Assembly (NCBI RefSeq): GCF_018131105.1
Contig: NZ_JAFCJI010000001.1
Coordinates: forward strand, 310,001-374,000
Length of the DNA: 64,000 bases
Direction of reading: 5' to 3'
DNA from: Bradyrhizobium manausense
Lineage (GTDB): Bacteria > Pseudomonadota > Alphaproteobacteria > Rhizobiales > Xanthobacteraceae
Position 1 is the stretch's first letter. Every line of letters starts with the position of its first letter. The notes below the pieces were generated by a model. It saw only the letters and a list, made by a program, of their open reading frames with translations. It made no database searches and had not been told where the DNA came from. Shown here one piece after another: positions 46,575-55,321 of the stretch. The position numbers and the translations under genes were made by a program.

Positions 46575-46814
46575 ATGAGCATTTCACATCAGGCCGCTCG
46601 CTATTTTTCGCGCAAGGAGGCGTCCAACTATCTGTTCGAGCGCCATGGCATCAGGCGTTCGTACGAGTATCTCGCAACGCTTGCCTGCAAGGGAGGAGGC
46701 CCCGTCTTTCGCAAGGATGGACCTCGCCGCGCTATCTACACGGGTGCTGATCTCGACGCGTACGCTGCGTCGGTTTTGTCAAAGCCCATGCGCTCTACCA
46801 GCGAAGCCGCCTAA
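46575..46814 (+). CDS. AlpA/excisionase-like helix-turn-helix protein
   Basis: The 79-residue product (ISHQAARYFSRKEASNYLFER, then FRKDGPRRAIYTGADLDAYAA) has the AlpA/phage-regulator HTH pattern with the usual GPRRxxY wing and DLDAYA final helix. GGAG lies nine bases upstream of the ATG. It is the first gene on the plus strand after the inverted repeat and divergent from xis-int. In phage satellites an AlpA-like activator occupies this spot and switches on excision or replication, so that role is inferred here. Confidence 0.7.
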   Translation: MSISHQAARYFSRKEASNYLFERHGIRRSYEYLATLACKGGGPVFRKDGPRRAIYTGADLDAYAASVLSKPMRSTSEAA

Positions 46815-46944
46815 TCCGCCATGCCGGGCAAAAAGAAAACGCCCGGCCCATCTCTGAACCGGGCGGACCAATCGTGTAGGCGTTTCGTGACTGTGCGCTT
46901 CATACAACGATCCGGCCGCTCTCGCAACTCTACGAGGGCCGAAA

Positions 46945-47133
46945 ATGAAATCGCTACCTCCGGGCCAGCGCGCCCGCAATGAACCTGTCTATTGCGCTGA
47001 AACCGGCGCGCTGATCTCAAGCGATCGACCGCCAAACGTTGTCCCGTTCCCGCGTGAACCGTTCAAGCGTCCGCTGGGCGGCTCGCAGAGCCTTCACCGG
47101 CTGTCAGCCGTCGATCCCGGCGATGACATTTAG
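46945..47133 (+). CDS. Small hypothetical island protein
   Basis: The 62-residue ORF has GAGGG six bases before its ATG, a single cysteine and a Pro/Arg-rich sequence (MKSLPPGQRARNEPVYCAET). No domain is recognised. It ends 16 bases before the next gene, suggesting one transcript running to the primase. The ribosome-binding site and the tight spacing are the only support. Confidence 0.45.
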   Translation: MKSLPPGQRARNEPVYCAETGALISSDRPPNVVPFPREPFKRPLGGSQSLHRLSAVDPGDDI

Positions 47134-47149
47134 CGACGGGAGCACTGAC

Positions 47150-47596
47150 ATGAATGCGCTCGCTCGCGCCGTCAACGTCAATGACGTTGAAGAGATTGAT
47201 CCGGGCATCGCCAATCTGTTGCGTGGAATGCAACGCGATCGGCGATGGAGCCCGTTTCCGTACGGGTGGTGGACTGAGGCTGACGGCTCTCACGTTATCT
47301 TCGATCGCGGCTATCGGCTGATCTGCCGCAAGCGCGCGAATGGATCAATCGAAATTTTTCCTTTTGCTAGCACAGCAAATTTCGCCCGCATGACCGACGA
47401 TCTTTGGATCGATTGGATTGATCAGCGCTGGCTTTATCGTGGACCAGCTCATCCTGCGCGCGACGAGTTCTCACGGCTGCGAGTGCTGGGTGTTGTACAT
47501 CGCCTCGGCCTTCAGGACGAGATTGTGAGAAGGCGTGAGGCTGCGGATCACGAATGGTCGCAGCGCAGAAAATACCTGCGGCGGCGGGTGGCATGA
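47150..47596 (+). CDS. Hypothetical island protein upstream of primase
   Basis: The 148-residue protein starts at 47150 with GGGAG eight bases upstream. It is rich in Trp and Arg (RRWSPFPYGWWTEADGSHVIF, DDLWIDWIDQRWLYRG). No known domain is evident. Its TGA overlaps the ATG of the primase-helicase gene by four bases, which points to coupled translation and a role linked to replication, for instance as an accessory factor. It is a typical lone hypothetical of satellite replication modules. Confidence 0.6.
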   Translation: MNALARAVNVNDVEEIDPGIANLLRGMQRDRRWSPFPYGWWTEADGSHVIFDRGYRLICRKRANGSIEIFPFASTANFARMTDDLWIDWIDQRWLYRGPAHPARDEFSRLRVLGVVHRLGLQDEIVRRREAADHEWSQRRKYLRRRVA

Positions 47597-49524
47597 ACCA
47601 GCATTTTCGCCCTACCGCCAAGCTTTGCGGTCTAGACCAAATTGGCGACGCTCGGCAGGTTATCCTCGTCCGAGACGAAGATTGCCGCGATGCGCTCGCG
47701 ACCACGACCAAGCGAACTGTCGTGTCCTGGGCCGGCGGAACGCAGGGCGTCGACCGCATCGACTTGTCGTCGTTTGCCGGCCGCAACGTCGTGATCTGGC
47801 CGGATGCCGACGCGCTTGGGCTCGGCACTGCGAACGAGATTGCCGCGATCCTCGTCGCGATCGGCTGCACCGTGCGCGTCATGGATGTAATGCGCGACAA
47901 CCCGCCGAAGGGCTGGGACTGCGCTGACGCGATCCGCGATGGCTGGGACAAGGCGCGCGTAGATCAGTTCATGCGCGAGACCGTCCGCCCGTGGACGCCG
48001 CCCAAAGCCGCAGCGCCGGCCATCGAGAAGCTCGCGTCCGCTGCTGGTCTTGCGCCGACTGCTCCCGCGCGAAAGCCAAGCAGCGCCTCCGATTTCGTCG
48101 AGTTTAGACGCAGATCGCGCGCTGATGGCGAGGCTCCTGTTCTTGATCCGCGCGATCCGATGCCATCGGCGCGCGCGTTGCTCAAGGACAAGTTCACTGC
48201 TTGTGGCTCGCCCACCATGCATCACTATCGCGGCACATTCTGGCGCTGGAACGGTGCATGCTACCGCGACGCTGACAAAGACAGCGTCCAGGCTGAGATT
48301 TGGCGCTATCTGGATGGCGCGAAACGGTACGGCAAGGAGGGCGAGAAGATTGATTTTCAACCCAACCGGGGAGAAGTGGAAAACGTTGCCGCCGCCTTCA
48401 AGGCTGTGTGTAACCTGCCTGGTTACGTCGAGGCCCCGGCCTGGCTAGAAGATCACGGCGATATGCCCGCTGCCGGTGAATTCCTTGCCGTACAAAATGG
48501 GCTATTGCACCTCGCGAGCGGCGATGTTTACCCACCAACGCCGACCTACTTCTGCCTGAACAGTGCCGGCATTGCGTATAGGGCCGACGCGCCAGAGCCC
48601 AGCGAGTGGCTGCGCTTCCTGAATCTGATTTGGCCGAATGATCCGAAGTCGATTGAGGCGCTCCAGGACATCTTTGGCTATCTACTCTCGACCGATACGT
48701 CACACCAGAAGATCCCGCTTATTGTCGGTCCCAAGCGCTCTGGTAAGGGTACGATCGCGCGCGTGCTGACTGCATTATTGGGTCAGGACAGCGTCACAGC
48801 GCCGACGCTCGCCAGCCTATCAACAAATTTCGGTCTGGCCCCTCTGATTGGGAAATCAGTCGCAATCATTGGCGATGCTCGTTTAAGCGGAAAGGCCGAT
48901 CAGGCCGCGATCGCCGAGAGGCTGTTGTCAATCTCCGGTGAGGATAGCATCACCGTAGACAGGAAGTTTGAGTCCGCGTGGACGGGCAGGTTGGGCGTTC
49001 GGTTTGTGATCATGTCGAATGAGCTTCCCAGGCTCTCCGACGCTTCCGGGGCGTTGGCAAGCCGGTTCATCGTCTTGACGATGGAGCGTTCGTTCTACGG
49101 CGAGGAGGATCGCGGTCTGGGTAATCGGCTCCTCGCTGATCTATCTGGAATTCTGAATTGGGCACGTGAGGGATATCTGCGGCTGCGCAAACGTGGCTAC
49201 TTCCTGCAGCCGGACAGCGCTCGCGACGCGATCGAGGAGCTTGAGGAACTAGGCTCGCCGATTGCCGCGTTTATCAAAGCGCGGTGCGTCGTTGCGGCTG
49301 GTTTGCGGTCGCCTGCCGACGACATGTTTGTTGCTTGGCGGGGTTGGTGCGAGGCGAACGGCCGGAGGGAAGCAGGGACTGTGCAAAGCTTTGGTCGCGA
49401 CCTCCGCGCGGCTGTCCCTGGGTTGAGGATCGCGCGCCCCCGTGTAGATGGATCGCAAGTCCGACACTATGAGGGCATTAAGCTGCTGTCTGAGGGGCCA
49501 TCAGCTCCGGCGCTGACTTGGTAA
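47593..49524 (+). CDS. Phage/satellite primase-helicase (Toprim + D5/P4-type SF3 helicase)
   Basis: The 643-residue protein starts at an ATG (MNQHFRPTAKL) overlapping the preceding stop. An N-terminal Toprim-like domain shows VVSWAGGTQGVDRIDL and VIWPDADALG (Asp-x-Asp metal motif near residue 70). The C-terminal half is an SF3/D5-like helicase: Walker A GPKRSGKGT near residue 378, Walker B-like VAIIGDARLS, and the sensor IMSNELPRLSD near residue 473. Such proteins both prime and unwind at the replication origin of phages and satellites. It indicates that the excised island may replicate autonomously. No separate Rep initiator is visible. Confidence 0.88.
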   Translation: MNQHFRPTAKLCGLDQIGDARQVILVRDEDCRDALATTTKRTVVSWAGGTQGVDRIDLSSFAGRNVVIWPDADALGLGTANEIAAILVAIGCTVRVMDVMRDNPPKGWDCADAIRDGWDKARVDQFMRETVRPWTPPKAAAPAIEKLASAAGLAPTAPARKPSSASDFVEFRRRSRADGEAPVLDPRDPMPSARALLKDKFTACGSPTMHHYRGTFWRWNGACYRDADKDSVQAEIWRYLDGAKRYGKEGEKIDFQPNRGEVENVAAAFKAVCNLPGYVEAPAWLEDHGDMPAAGEFLAVQNGLLHLASGDVYPPTPTYFCLNSAGIAYRADAPEPSEWLRFLNLIWPNDPKSIEALQDIFGYLLSTDTSHQKIPLIVGPKRSGKGTIARVLTALLGQDSVTAPTLASLSTNFGLAPLIGKSVAIIGDARLSGKADQAAIAERLLSISGEDSITVDRKFESAWTGRLGVRFVIMSNELPRLSDASGALASRFIVLTMERSFYGEEDRGLGNRLLADLSGILNWAREGYLRLRKRGYFLQPDSARDAIEELEELGSPIAAFIKARCVVAAGLRSPADDMFVAWRGWCEANGRREAGTVQSFGRDLRAAVPGLRIARPRVDGSQVRHYEGIKLLSEGPSAPALTW

Positions 49525-49715
49525 TACGACATGGGTCCCGGAATGTGCGATGGTCACGCGTTGTTCTTATATGGTGCTCTTCGCTAGCCTGTCTTAACCC
49601 CGCACCAGAACGCGCGTGGCCGGCTTTTCGCGCCTACATCGGTCATGCCGGTCCTTTGGTTGGCAGCGCAGTCCTCTTGAGATGCTGAGACGCATTGAGA
49701 CGCGACTTTTCTTAC

Positions 49716-49889
49716 ATGCGCCGGCGAGGAAAGAAGGGACATATAGGACTCCATAAACAAGGGCATATTCCACAGGATGCTACAGTGTGGTGTGACGCGT
49801 CTCATCGCGCTCACACTCATCCGCCTTATGAAAACTTATGCCTGAGTGGTGGAGACAACTATTCCCCGCCTAGTCATCGGAAATCATGA
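49716..49889 (+). CDS. Possible small island ORF preceding the terminase subunit
   Basis: A 57-residue frame (MRRRGKKGHIGLHKQGHIPQ) ends with a TGA that overlaps the ATG of the terminase gene by four bases, a spacing typical of coupled phage genes. There is no clear ribosome-binding site and no recognisable domain. The remaining DNA between the primase and this frame (49525-49715) shows nothing else. Confidence 0.25.
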   Translation: MRRRGKKGHIGLHKQGHIPQDATVWCDASHRAHTHPPYENLCLSGGDNYSPPSHRKS

Positions 49890-50443
49890 CCGATGCGACG
49901 ACATCAGCTCTCACGGCCAAACAGGCTCGCTTCATCCAGGAATACTTGCTGGATTTGAATGCGACTAAGGCCGCGATCCGTGCCGGTTACAGCAAGCGCA
50001 GCGCTCAGGAGCAGGGCTCGCAGATGTTGGCCCAGACCGCCATCAAGGCGGCGATCGACGCGGCCAAGGTCGCGCGCTCTGAGCGAACCGAGGTCAATGC
50101 AGATTGGGTATTGCGCCGCCTCGCCGAAGAGGCTGAGGCCGATCTGGCCGACCTATACGATAGCAACAACGATTTGAAGCCGATCGACGAATGGCCCGAG
50201 ATTTGGCGGCAAGGCCTCGTTGCCGGCCTCGAAATCGATGCCTTGTACGAAGGGACGGGCGAGGATCGTAGGCAAATCGGTCGCATAAAGAAAATCAAGC
50301 TGAGCGATCGACTGCGCCGTCTAGAGCTGATCGGCAAGCACGTCAGCGTGAATGCGTTCCAGGAAAAAGTTGCGATGAGCGGTGTCGAGGGGCTGGCAGA
50401 TCGGATTGCCCGTGCAAAACTGCGTAACGGAAGCGATGGCTAA
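49886..50443 (+). CDS. terS: Terminase small subunit
   Basis: The 185-residue protein begins with a Terminase_2-type HTH (LTAKQARFIQEYLLDLNATKAAIRAGYSKRSAQEQGSQML), which recognises the packaging site. A middle EEAEADLADLYDSNNDLKPI region and a C-terminal oligomerisation part (LSDRLRRLELIGKHVSVNAF) follow. No large terminase, portal or capsid gene lies anywhere in the island, so this subunit has no partner here. In PICI/SaPI satellites a lone terS redirects a helper phage's packaging to the satellite genome, and I infer the same design. It closes the satellite-like module. Confidence 0.9.
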   Translation: MTDATTSALTAKQARFIQEYLLDLNATKAAIRAGYSKRSAQEQGSQMLAQTAIKAAIDAAKVARSERTEVNADWVLRRLAEEAEADLADLYDSNNDLKPIDEWPEIWRQGLVAGLEIDALYEGTGEDRRQIGRIKKIKLSDRLRRLELIGKHVSVNAFQEKVAMSGVEGLADRIARAKLRNGSDG

Positions 50444-50450
50444 CGTGATC

Positions 50451-50496
50451 TAAGAGGGTTGGCGCTGCCTAGGTAAGAGGGTTGGCGCTGCCTAGG
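50451..50496. repeat. Tandem 23-bp direct repeat (two copies)
   Basis: TAAGAGGGTTGGCGCTGCCTAGG occurs twice head to tail, immediately after terS, and a shortened third copy (CCTAAGAGGGG) follows. It lies 210 bases before a serine recombinase gene. It could be a recombination site, an iteron array or a packaging signal for the satellite. Confidence 0.85.
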
Positions 50497-50709
50497 GGAG
50501 ACGAAGAGCGGCCTAAGAGGGGCATGAAAAACAACAACAATTGGCATTGCTGCAAGCTTTAAGCCCTAGTCCATCTCTGCAACCTAGCCGAGATTCGGCT
50601 TTGGATTCGAGCCATGCGCGCAGAGAATCCCAGGGATTCCGAAAGACCATTTGTATAAATGCTAAATGGTCAATAAGGTTCTTTACAGACTATCTTGGAG
50701 GACCGTTTT

Positions 50710-51381
50710 GTGTCCACGGCTCGCCTGATCACCTACGTCCGCGTTAGCACGTCAGGCCAAGGACGCTCGGGCCTAGGAATCGAGGCTCAACGGCAGACCC
50801 TCGCCAAGTTTGCGGCTACCGAGGGATACGAAATGGCGCGCGAGTTCGTCGAGGTGGAAACGGGCAAAGGCTCCGACGCGCTCGACCGCAGGCCGCAACT
50901 CAAAGCCGCTTTGGCAGCCGCTCGGAAGCTGAAGTGTCACGTGGGTGTGGCGAAGCTCGACCGTCTCAGCCGTGACGTCCACTTTATTAGCGGCCTCATG
51001 GCTCACAAGGTGCCCTTCGTGGTTGCTGAGCTTGGATCTGACGTAGACCCGTTCGTCCTTCACCTCTTTGCCGCCTTGGCCGAGAAGGAGCGCGCGCTGA
51101 TCTCCACGCGCACCCGACAAGCGCTGTCGGTCGCTAAGGCTCGCGGGGTTACGTTGGGCAACCCGAGGCTTCATGCGGCCCGCAAGAGCGCAGTGGATGC
51201 TGTAAAGGGTGAAGCAAATCGCTACGCGGCCAACGTTCTTCCAATCATCCGAGAGGCACAGAATGCCGGTGCGAACACCCTGCGTCAGATTGCGGAAGCG
51301 CTCAATGCTCGCGGCATCCCTACGGCGCGCGGCGGGCAATGGTACGCTCAGAGCGTGGCAAACGTCCTGAGACGCGCCTAA
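50710..51381 (+). CDS. Serine recombinase (resolvase/invertase type)
   Basis: The 223-residue protein starts at a GTG (50710) with GGAGG eight bases upstream; a TTG at 50695 is weaker. The catalytic Ser13 lies in [10 protein letters not shown], followed by [11 protein letters not shown], the conserved Arg pair in [13 protein letters not shown], and [15 protein letters not shown] (helix E). A C-terminal HTH follows ([21 protein letters not shown]). It cuts DNA via a phosphoserine intermediate. The nearby tandem repeat may be its site. It marks the junction between the satellite-like part and the rest of the island. Confidence 0.88.
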   Translation: MSTARLITYVRVSTSGQGRSGLGIEAQRQTLAKFAATEGYEMAREFVEVETGKGSDALDRRPQLKAALAAARKLKCHVGVAKLDRLSRDVHFISGLMAHKVPFVVAELGSDVDPFVLHLFAALAEKERALISTRTRQALSVAKARGVTLGNPRLHAARKSAVDAVKGEANRYAANVLPIIREAQNAGANTLRQIAEALNARGIPTARGGQWYAQSVANVLRRA

Positions 51382-51736
51382 CGGAGGCGGTTGAACTAAA
51401 ATTCGTACTGCCGCTGAAGGGGCAATGCTCCTTCCAGACCTTGCCTCTCGGCGCAAGCTGCGTATTACGGCTCGCCTTTGCACAATGAGTCTGAGCTTGG
51501 TTGACTGCGAACTGGCCGCAGGACTCCCCGCTTTTGCAGGAAATAACGATAGTGATCGACGCGGGCGTGCATCACCGGCATCTCGGCGGCGGAAGCCGCA
51601 CCGCAATCGACTACAAAGCGCTACAAACCAGGTTCAACTGCTTTCATACCGATATGCCGAAATGTTACTTGCTCCGTCGGGCAAAACAGTGGTTCATAGG
51701 GTGCTGGCCCTAACCGTTTTGAGAGGATCCAGCATT
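51382..51736. other. Intergenic region in the island, nothing supported
   Basis: About 355 bases between the two recombinase genes. An upstream extension of the small gene at 51737 is open here, but it has no ribosome-binding site and a composition unlike coding DNA. Confidence 0.4.
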
Positions 51737-51961
51737 ATGGCGGAGGAAGTCGAAGTCTCTTCCGAGTTGTCGAAAATCGCGAGGCTCAATGGGGATTTTC
51801 GCAGGAATTACGGCACGCTGCTCGGCGCATTGCTTTATCTGCGTTCAATTAGTGCCGCGCGGGGCCGCTCTTGGTTTTGGGCTGGCTTACTTTCTGCTGC
51901 CTGCTCCGCAGCACTGGCATGGCTAGGAAAGCACGGCCTGTCTTGGTTACCTTCCGGGTAA
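51737..51961 (+). CDS. Possible small membrane-anchored protein
   Basis: The 74-residue frame (MAEEVEVSSELSKIARLNGD) has AGAGGA 11 bases upstream and a hydrophobic C-terminal segment (WFWAGLLSAACSAALAWLG) that could span the membrane once. Its last 113 bases overlap the end of the opposite-strand recombinase gene, so one of the two must tolerate this. Weak support. Confidence 0.35.
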   Translation: MAEEVEVSSELSKIARLNGDFRRNYGTLLGALLYLRSISAARGRSWFWAGLLSAACSAALAWLGKHGLSWLPSG

Positions 51962-53504
51962 GCGCGCGGACAAGAGCGTCAGCGGTTTTGAAGCAGGTTA
52001 TCGAGCGACGTTTCCTAGCTACCTCGGAAAACCTTATAGTCCGCTTCACTTTGCCATCTGTAGGCAGCAACACGTAATCCAGCACAGCCTTGTTGTGCTC
52101 AGATAGCCTGATGGCGGCAATCCACCCAGCGGGGACATGCGCATCACATTGAATGGTCCAATGTGGAGAATGGGTCACCAGCTTTCCCGACGTCCAGCGT
52201 GCAGCTCTAACTGAAACACAGATGGTGCCATTCACGCGAAGCGAATCTGTCCAGCCCCCAGTGCTCGTGCGACAACCCGTTCTTCTAATGGCGGCTCCAA
52301 TGCGAGAAGTGAGGTTTGTCTTTTGCACGGACCAAAGAGGCCTCGACTCCAGAAATTCGTAGCTCCGCTTGGGCGTATAGCCGAGCAATCGATATAAGTT
52401 CCGCATACTGCCGAAGTGAGTCCGACACGTGGCCGAACAGGGTAGGCCCGACGTGCGGTTTATGATGTTGACACTCAGCTTCCCCTCTTTGTGCAACGTT
52501 CGTCGTAGACGGACGAGCATCTCTTCTTCGGTGAGATCAACCCGTCGCTCGGTGATAAACTTGGCGACCTGCGCGAATATGTCTCGGCCAATAATCGGTT
52601 CAAGACAGCCCTCAGCCCTGATCCACTGTTCCGGAGGGTTGTACGTGTGAGTTTGCCGCAGCTTCCACGATCGCCGATTGAATATTAAATTTCCGATGTA
52701 GCTTTCGTCTCTGAGAATGGCGCCTATCATAACGCGCGTCCATGGCGTCCCAGATCGGCTCGGAACTTTCTTCTTGTTTAGCTCCCAAGCCACGGCCGTT
52801 TCACACTTCACCTCAAGAAAGCGTTTGAATATCCACCGGACAGTGGCCACCTCTCGCGGATCACCGGGGCGAACTCGGACGTGATCACTGGCAAGATATT
52901 TTCTCTGCCCCCTCTTTAAAACGCCCTTTGATTGCTCTTTCTCATCAACAAGCTCACGCACCAAACCGTAGCCGGGATTGCCACAAGGCTTGTAGCCCAG
53001 ACGAGCAAAGCGGCATTGACCAGCATAGACCTTCACCGAGAGCTCGCGGCTGTACTCCGCCGCCATTACTCTTTTGATGTTCTTCACGATACTGGCAAGC
53101 ATAGTGCCGTCATTGTCGAACTGCTCAGCGCAATATGCGACCTTGATACCTACTCGCTTGCACATAAACTCGTAGTGCGCACTCTCGTCTACATCCTGGA
53201 AACGACCCCATCGACTTACGTCATAAACCAGGAGGTGACTGAAATCGATTTGCCCTGTCTCAACATCCTCCATCAATTGGAGAAGGCCAGGCCGGTTTTT
53301 AATGAGCAACCCGCTTTCACCCTCGTCTTTATAGGTGCGCACAAGGGTGAGATTATGAGCATGTGCGTAAGCGGCGATCACCGCGGCCTGATTTTGAATA
53401 GAATAATGCTGTATCTCAGTTGACATTCGAACGTACTGGGCGGCTCGAACGCTTAAGAGTGCTTTCGGCAAATGACCTTTGTGAACGATGAGTTCGTTGC
53501 CCAT
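51849..53504 (-). CDS. Large serine recombinase
   Basis: The 551-residue protein has the catalytic Ser28 in QYVRMSTEIQHYSIQNQ. The resolvase domain continues with GESGLLIKNRPGLLQLMEDV, LVYDVSRWGRFQDVDES and AAEYSRELSVKV. A recombinase domain (~residues 170-280) with GYKPCGNPGYGLVREL follows. The tail has an HTH-like segment (LPCSATCRTHFGSMRNLYRLLGYTP), a type I recall from rhizobial recombinases, in place of the usual zinc ribbon plus coiled coil. It integrates or excises DNA at unknown att sites. It could mobilise the right half of the island independently of the tyrosine integrase. Confidence 0.88.
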   Translation of the reverse strand: MGNELIVHKGHLPKALLSVRAAQYVRMSTEIQHYSIQNQAAVIAAYAHAHNLTLVRTYKDEGESGLLIKNRPGLLQLMEDVETGQIDFSHLLVYDVSRWGRFQDVDESAHYEFMCKRVGIKVAYCAEQFDNDGTMLASIVKNIKRVMAAEYSRELSVKVYAGQCRFARLGYKPCGNPGYGLVRELVDEKEQSKGVLKRGQRKYLASDHVRVRPGDPREVATVRWIFKRFLEVKCETAVAWELNKKKVPSRSGTPWTRVMIGAILRDESYIGNLIFNRRSWKLRQTHTYNPPEQWIRAEGCLEPIIGRDIFAQVAKFITERRVDLTEEEMLVRLRRTLHKEGKLSVNIINRTSGLPCSATCRTHFGSMRNLYRLLGYTPKRSYEFLESRPLWSVQKTNLTSRIGAAIRRTGCRTSTGGWTDSLRVNGTICVSVRAARWTSGKLVTHSPHWTIQCDAHVPAGWIAAIRLSEHNKAVLDYVLLPTDGKVKRTIRFSEVARKRRSITCFKTADALVRALTRKVTKTGRAFLAMPVLRSRQQKVSQPKTKSGPARH

Positions 53505-54095
53505 TGACGGCCCTAATAAACAATCATCGGGCCAACATCAGACGCCGACCCCTGTCTCTGTTCAAGTGGCAAACTGCTGAGATTGGCGACTAGACAGCTT
53601 TTTGCCTTCATGCGAGCGATCCATTAGAGACCGGATAGCTGCCCCTTTCGCCGCAGCATCTCCAGAACCCCCAGCGACGCGTTCAGGCGTGCGAAACTTG
53701 CATGATGATGCTCAGCGAAGCGGTCGTGAAAATCGTGATCCAACGCGTTCGCATGCTCTCCCTAGCTGCATCCAAGCGCAGCGAGGAGAATGATCAATCC
53801 GACCTTCGCCGAGCATAGCGGAACCGCAAAATGAACATTGTAACAAAGCGCTTCAGCGTTCCCCAGGCTCCCGGCTGGTCAGGGGCGTCCTGCCATTCTA
53901 GCTAGTCACCGCGTGCGTCCTGGTGCACACAACGAGCGTGCTCGCGATTCTACGGTCAAGAAGGCAAGGGGAAGGTACGTTATTCCTGCATCGGCAGAAC
54001 TGCCTAGTCGATTAGCTAAAAGTCGGGGGTTGTAGATAGTTGAGTGAGCAACTCCGCTATGGTAACTGCCAGTTGCGTTTCGTACTGGAAATAAT
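53505..54095. other. 590-base gap, no supported gene
   Basis: The region between the large recombinase and the first O-antigen-ligase-like gene contains only short frames without ribosome-binding sites. An imperfect dyad GGCCCTAATAAACAATCATCGGGCC lies just upstream of the recombinase. A promoter for the plus-strand polysaccharide genes is expected near 54,000, where the DNA becomes AT-richer. Confidence 0.4.
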
Positions 54096-55256
54096 ATGAC
54101 GTCCTGGAAATGGGCGGTCCTGGCGATATTTCTGTCTGCCGGGCCGTTGACCGTACTGAGCCATGGGGTTTTGGGTTTAGGTGCCATTGCGACCGGGTTG
54201 TTGATGGTCCTCTCGCTTGGCCTTCTCCTTGTTCCGAACGTTGCAGTCGAAATTGACGTTGCCGACCTCACCTTTGCCGTTCTTTTGGGAACGATCATCG
54301 TCTCGACTTTGATTAACGGAATTACTGCCGACCCTAGAGAGTATGCGTTGCTGTCGCTGTCGCTACTTGCTTTCCCGGCGGGGCGCTTCTTCGCTGATCG
54401 TGAGCCTGACCGCGGCTTTCTCTGTGTAATCGGTGCTATTGCGATCGTAGGTACCACGGTCACAGTCCCGGCACTGATCGATCATTACAATCATCCCCAC
54501 AGCAAGCCGCTGGTGTTCGGCGAATACGATGCCGCGCCCGGTCAGTTTATGGGGTGTGTCTGTCTGATGCTCTTCGCGTCGCTCGGGGCGACGAATTTGT
54601 CCCGCCGCGAACGTCTTTCGTCATTGTTGGTGGTGCTAGCGTGCTCGGTCGTTTTTGCGATCTCACAGGTCCGCTCGGCATTCTTGGCTCTCGGTGCCAC
54701 GATGCTTGTGATGGCCGTGCTCCAGCCGCGGCTACGTCGGTATGCTCTTGCGCTCTTGGGGGCGCTTGCCGTCGTCATCGTGTTAGGATTGGCGCTGCGT
54801 CCTTCGTTGAGCCTGATTTATATTCACCAATTGACGATGCCTGGTGTCTGCGGCGAGATTTACAATTCGATCGGAATGCGGCGTCAAATTTTTGCTGATG
54901 TCTTCGCGCTGTTTCCGCCGGCGCCATTCGGCATTGGTCTCGATGCTTTCAAGAATCACACCTGCATCGCCGGCGCACATCCGCATAATTCAATCCTGCA
55001 GGCGACGATCGAGTTTGGTTGGATCGGCGGCGGCGCACTAGTTGTGATGACTGCTATGGCCGGCTGGCGACTGTTGCGGCGGTCCCTGGATGCGACCTTC
55101 GTGGTCTGCCTTTTCGTTTTTGAGCTTGTTCTTTCGCAATTCCATGGCTGGTTGAGTCGGGATGGCGTGATGTTCTTCACGCTCGGATATGCGCTTCGCT
55201 CCGCGCAGCAAGGGCATGTTGCCTCTTTCCAAGCCGCTGCAAGAGCGTCCGGTTGA
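54096..55256 (+). CDS. O-antigen ligase/polymerase family membrane protein
   Basis: The 386-residue protein has about ten hydrophobic segments. A large periplasmic loop near residues 250-310 ends in FGIGLDAFKNH, then AHPHNSILQATIEFGWIGG, the Wzy_C motif of O-antigen ligase (WaaL) and polymerase (Wzy) proteins, including the conserved His and the E-x-G-WIG block. Such enzymes join lipid-linked glycans to lipid A or polymerise them at the periplasmic face. It lies in a low-GC stretch of the island with a second homologue directly after it, so it is probably imported surface-glycan cargo. Confidence 0.85.
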   Translation: MTSWKWAVLAIFLSAGPLTVLSHGVLGLGAIATGLLMVLSLGLLLVPNVAVEIDVADLTFAVLLGTIIVSTLINGITADPREYALLSLSLLAFPAGRFFADREPDRGFLCVIGAIAIVGTTVTVPALIDHYNHPHSKPLVFGEYDAAPGQFMGCVCLMLFASLGATNLSRRERLSSLLVVLACSVVFAISQVRSAFLALGATMLVMAVLQPRLRRYALALLGALAVVIVLGLALRPSLSLIYIHQLTMPGVCGEIYNSIGMRRQIFADVFALFPPAPFGIGLDAFKNHTCIAGAHPHNSILQATIEFGWIGGGALVVMTAMAGWRLLRRSLDATFVVCLFVFELVLSQFHGWLSRDGVMFFTLGYALRSAQQGHVASFQAAARASG

Positions 55257-55321
55257 ATCGTTCAGGTATTCAATGACTCATCGGGTAGGTTGAAGATATT
55301 CGGCGGGGACGGGGGGCTAGG

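Noticed and set aside
53602..53793. 63-residue plus-strand frame between the recombinase and the O-antigen-ligase-like gene
   Set aside because: No ribosome-binding site, Arg/Ser-rich, and no similarity that I recognise.
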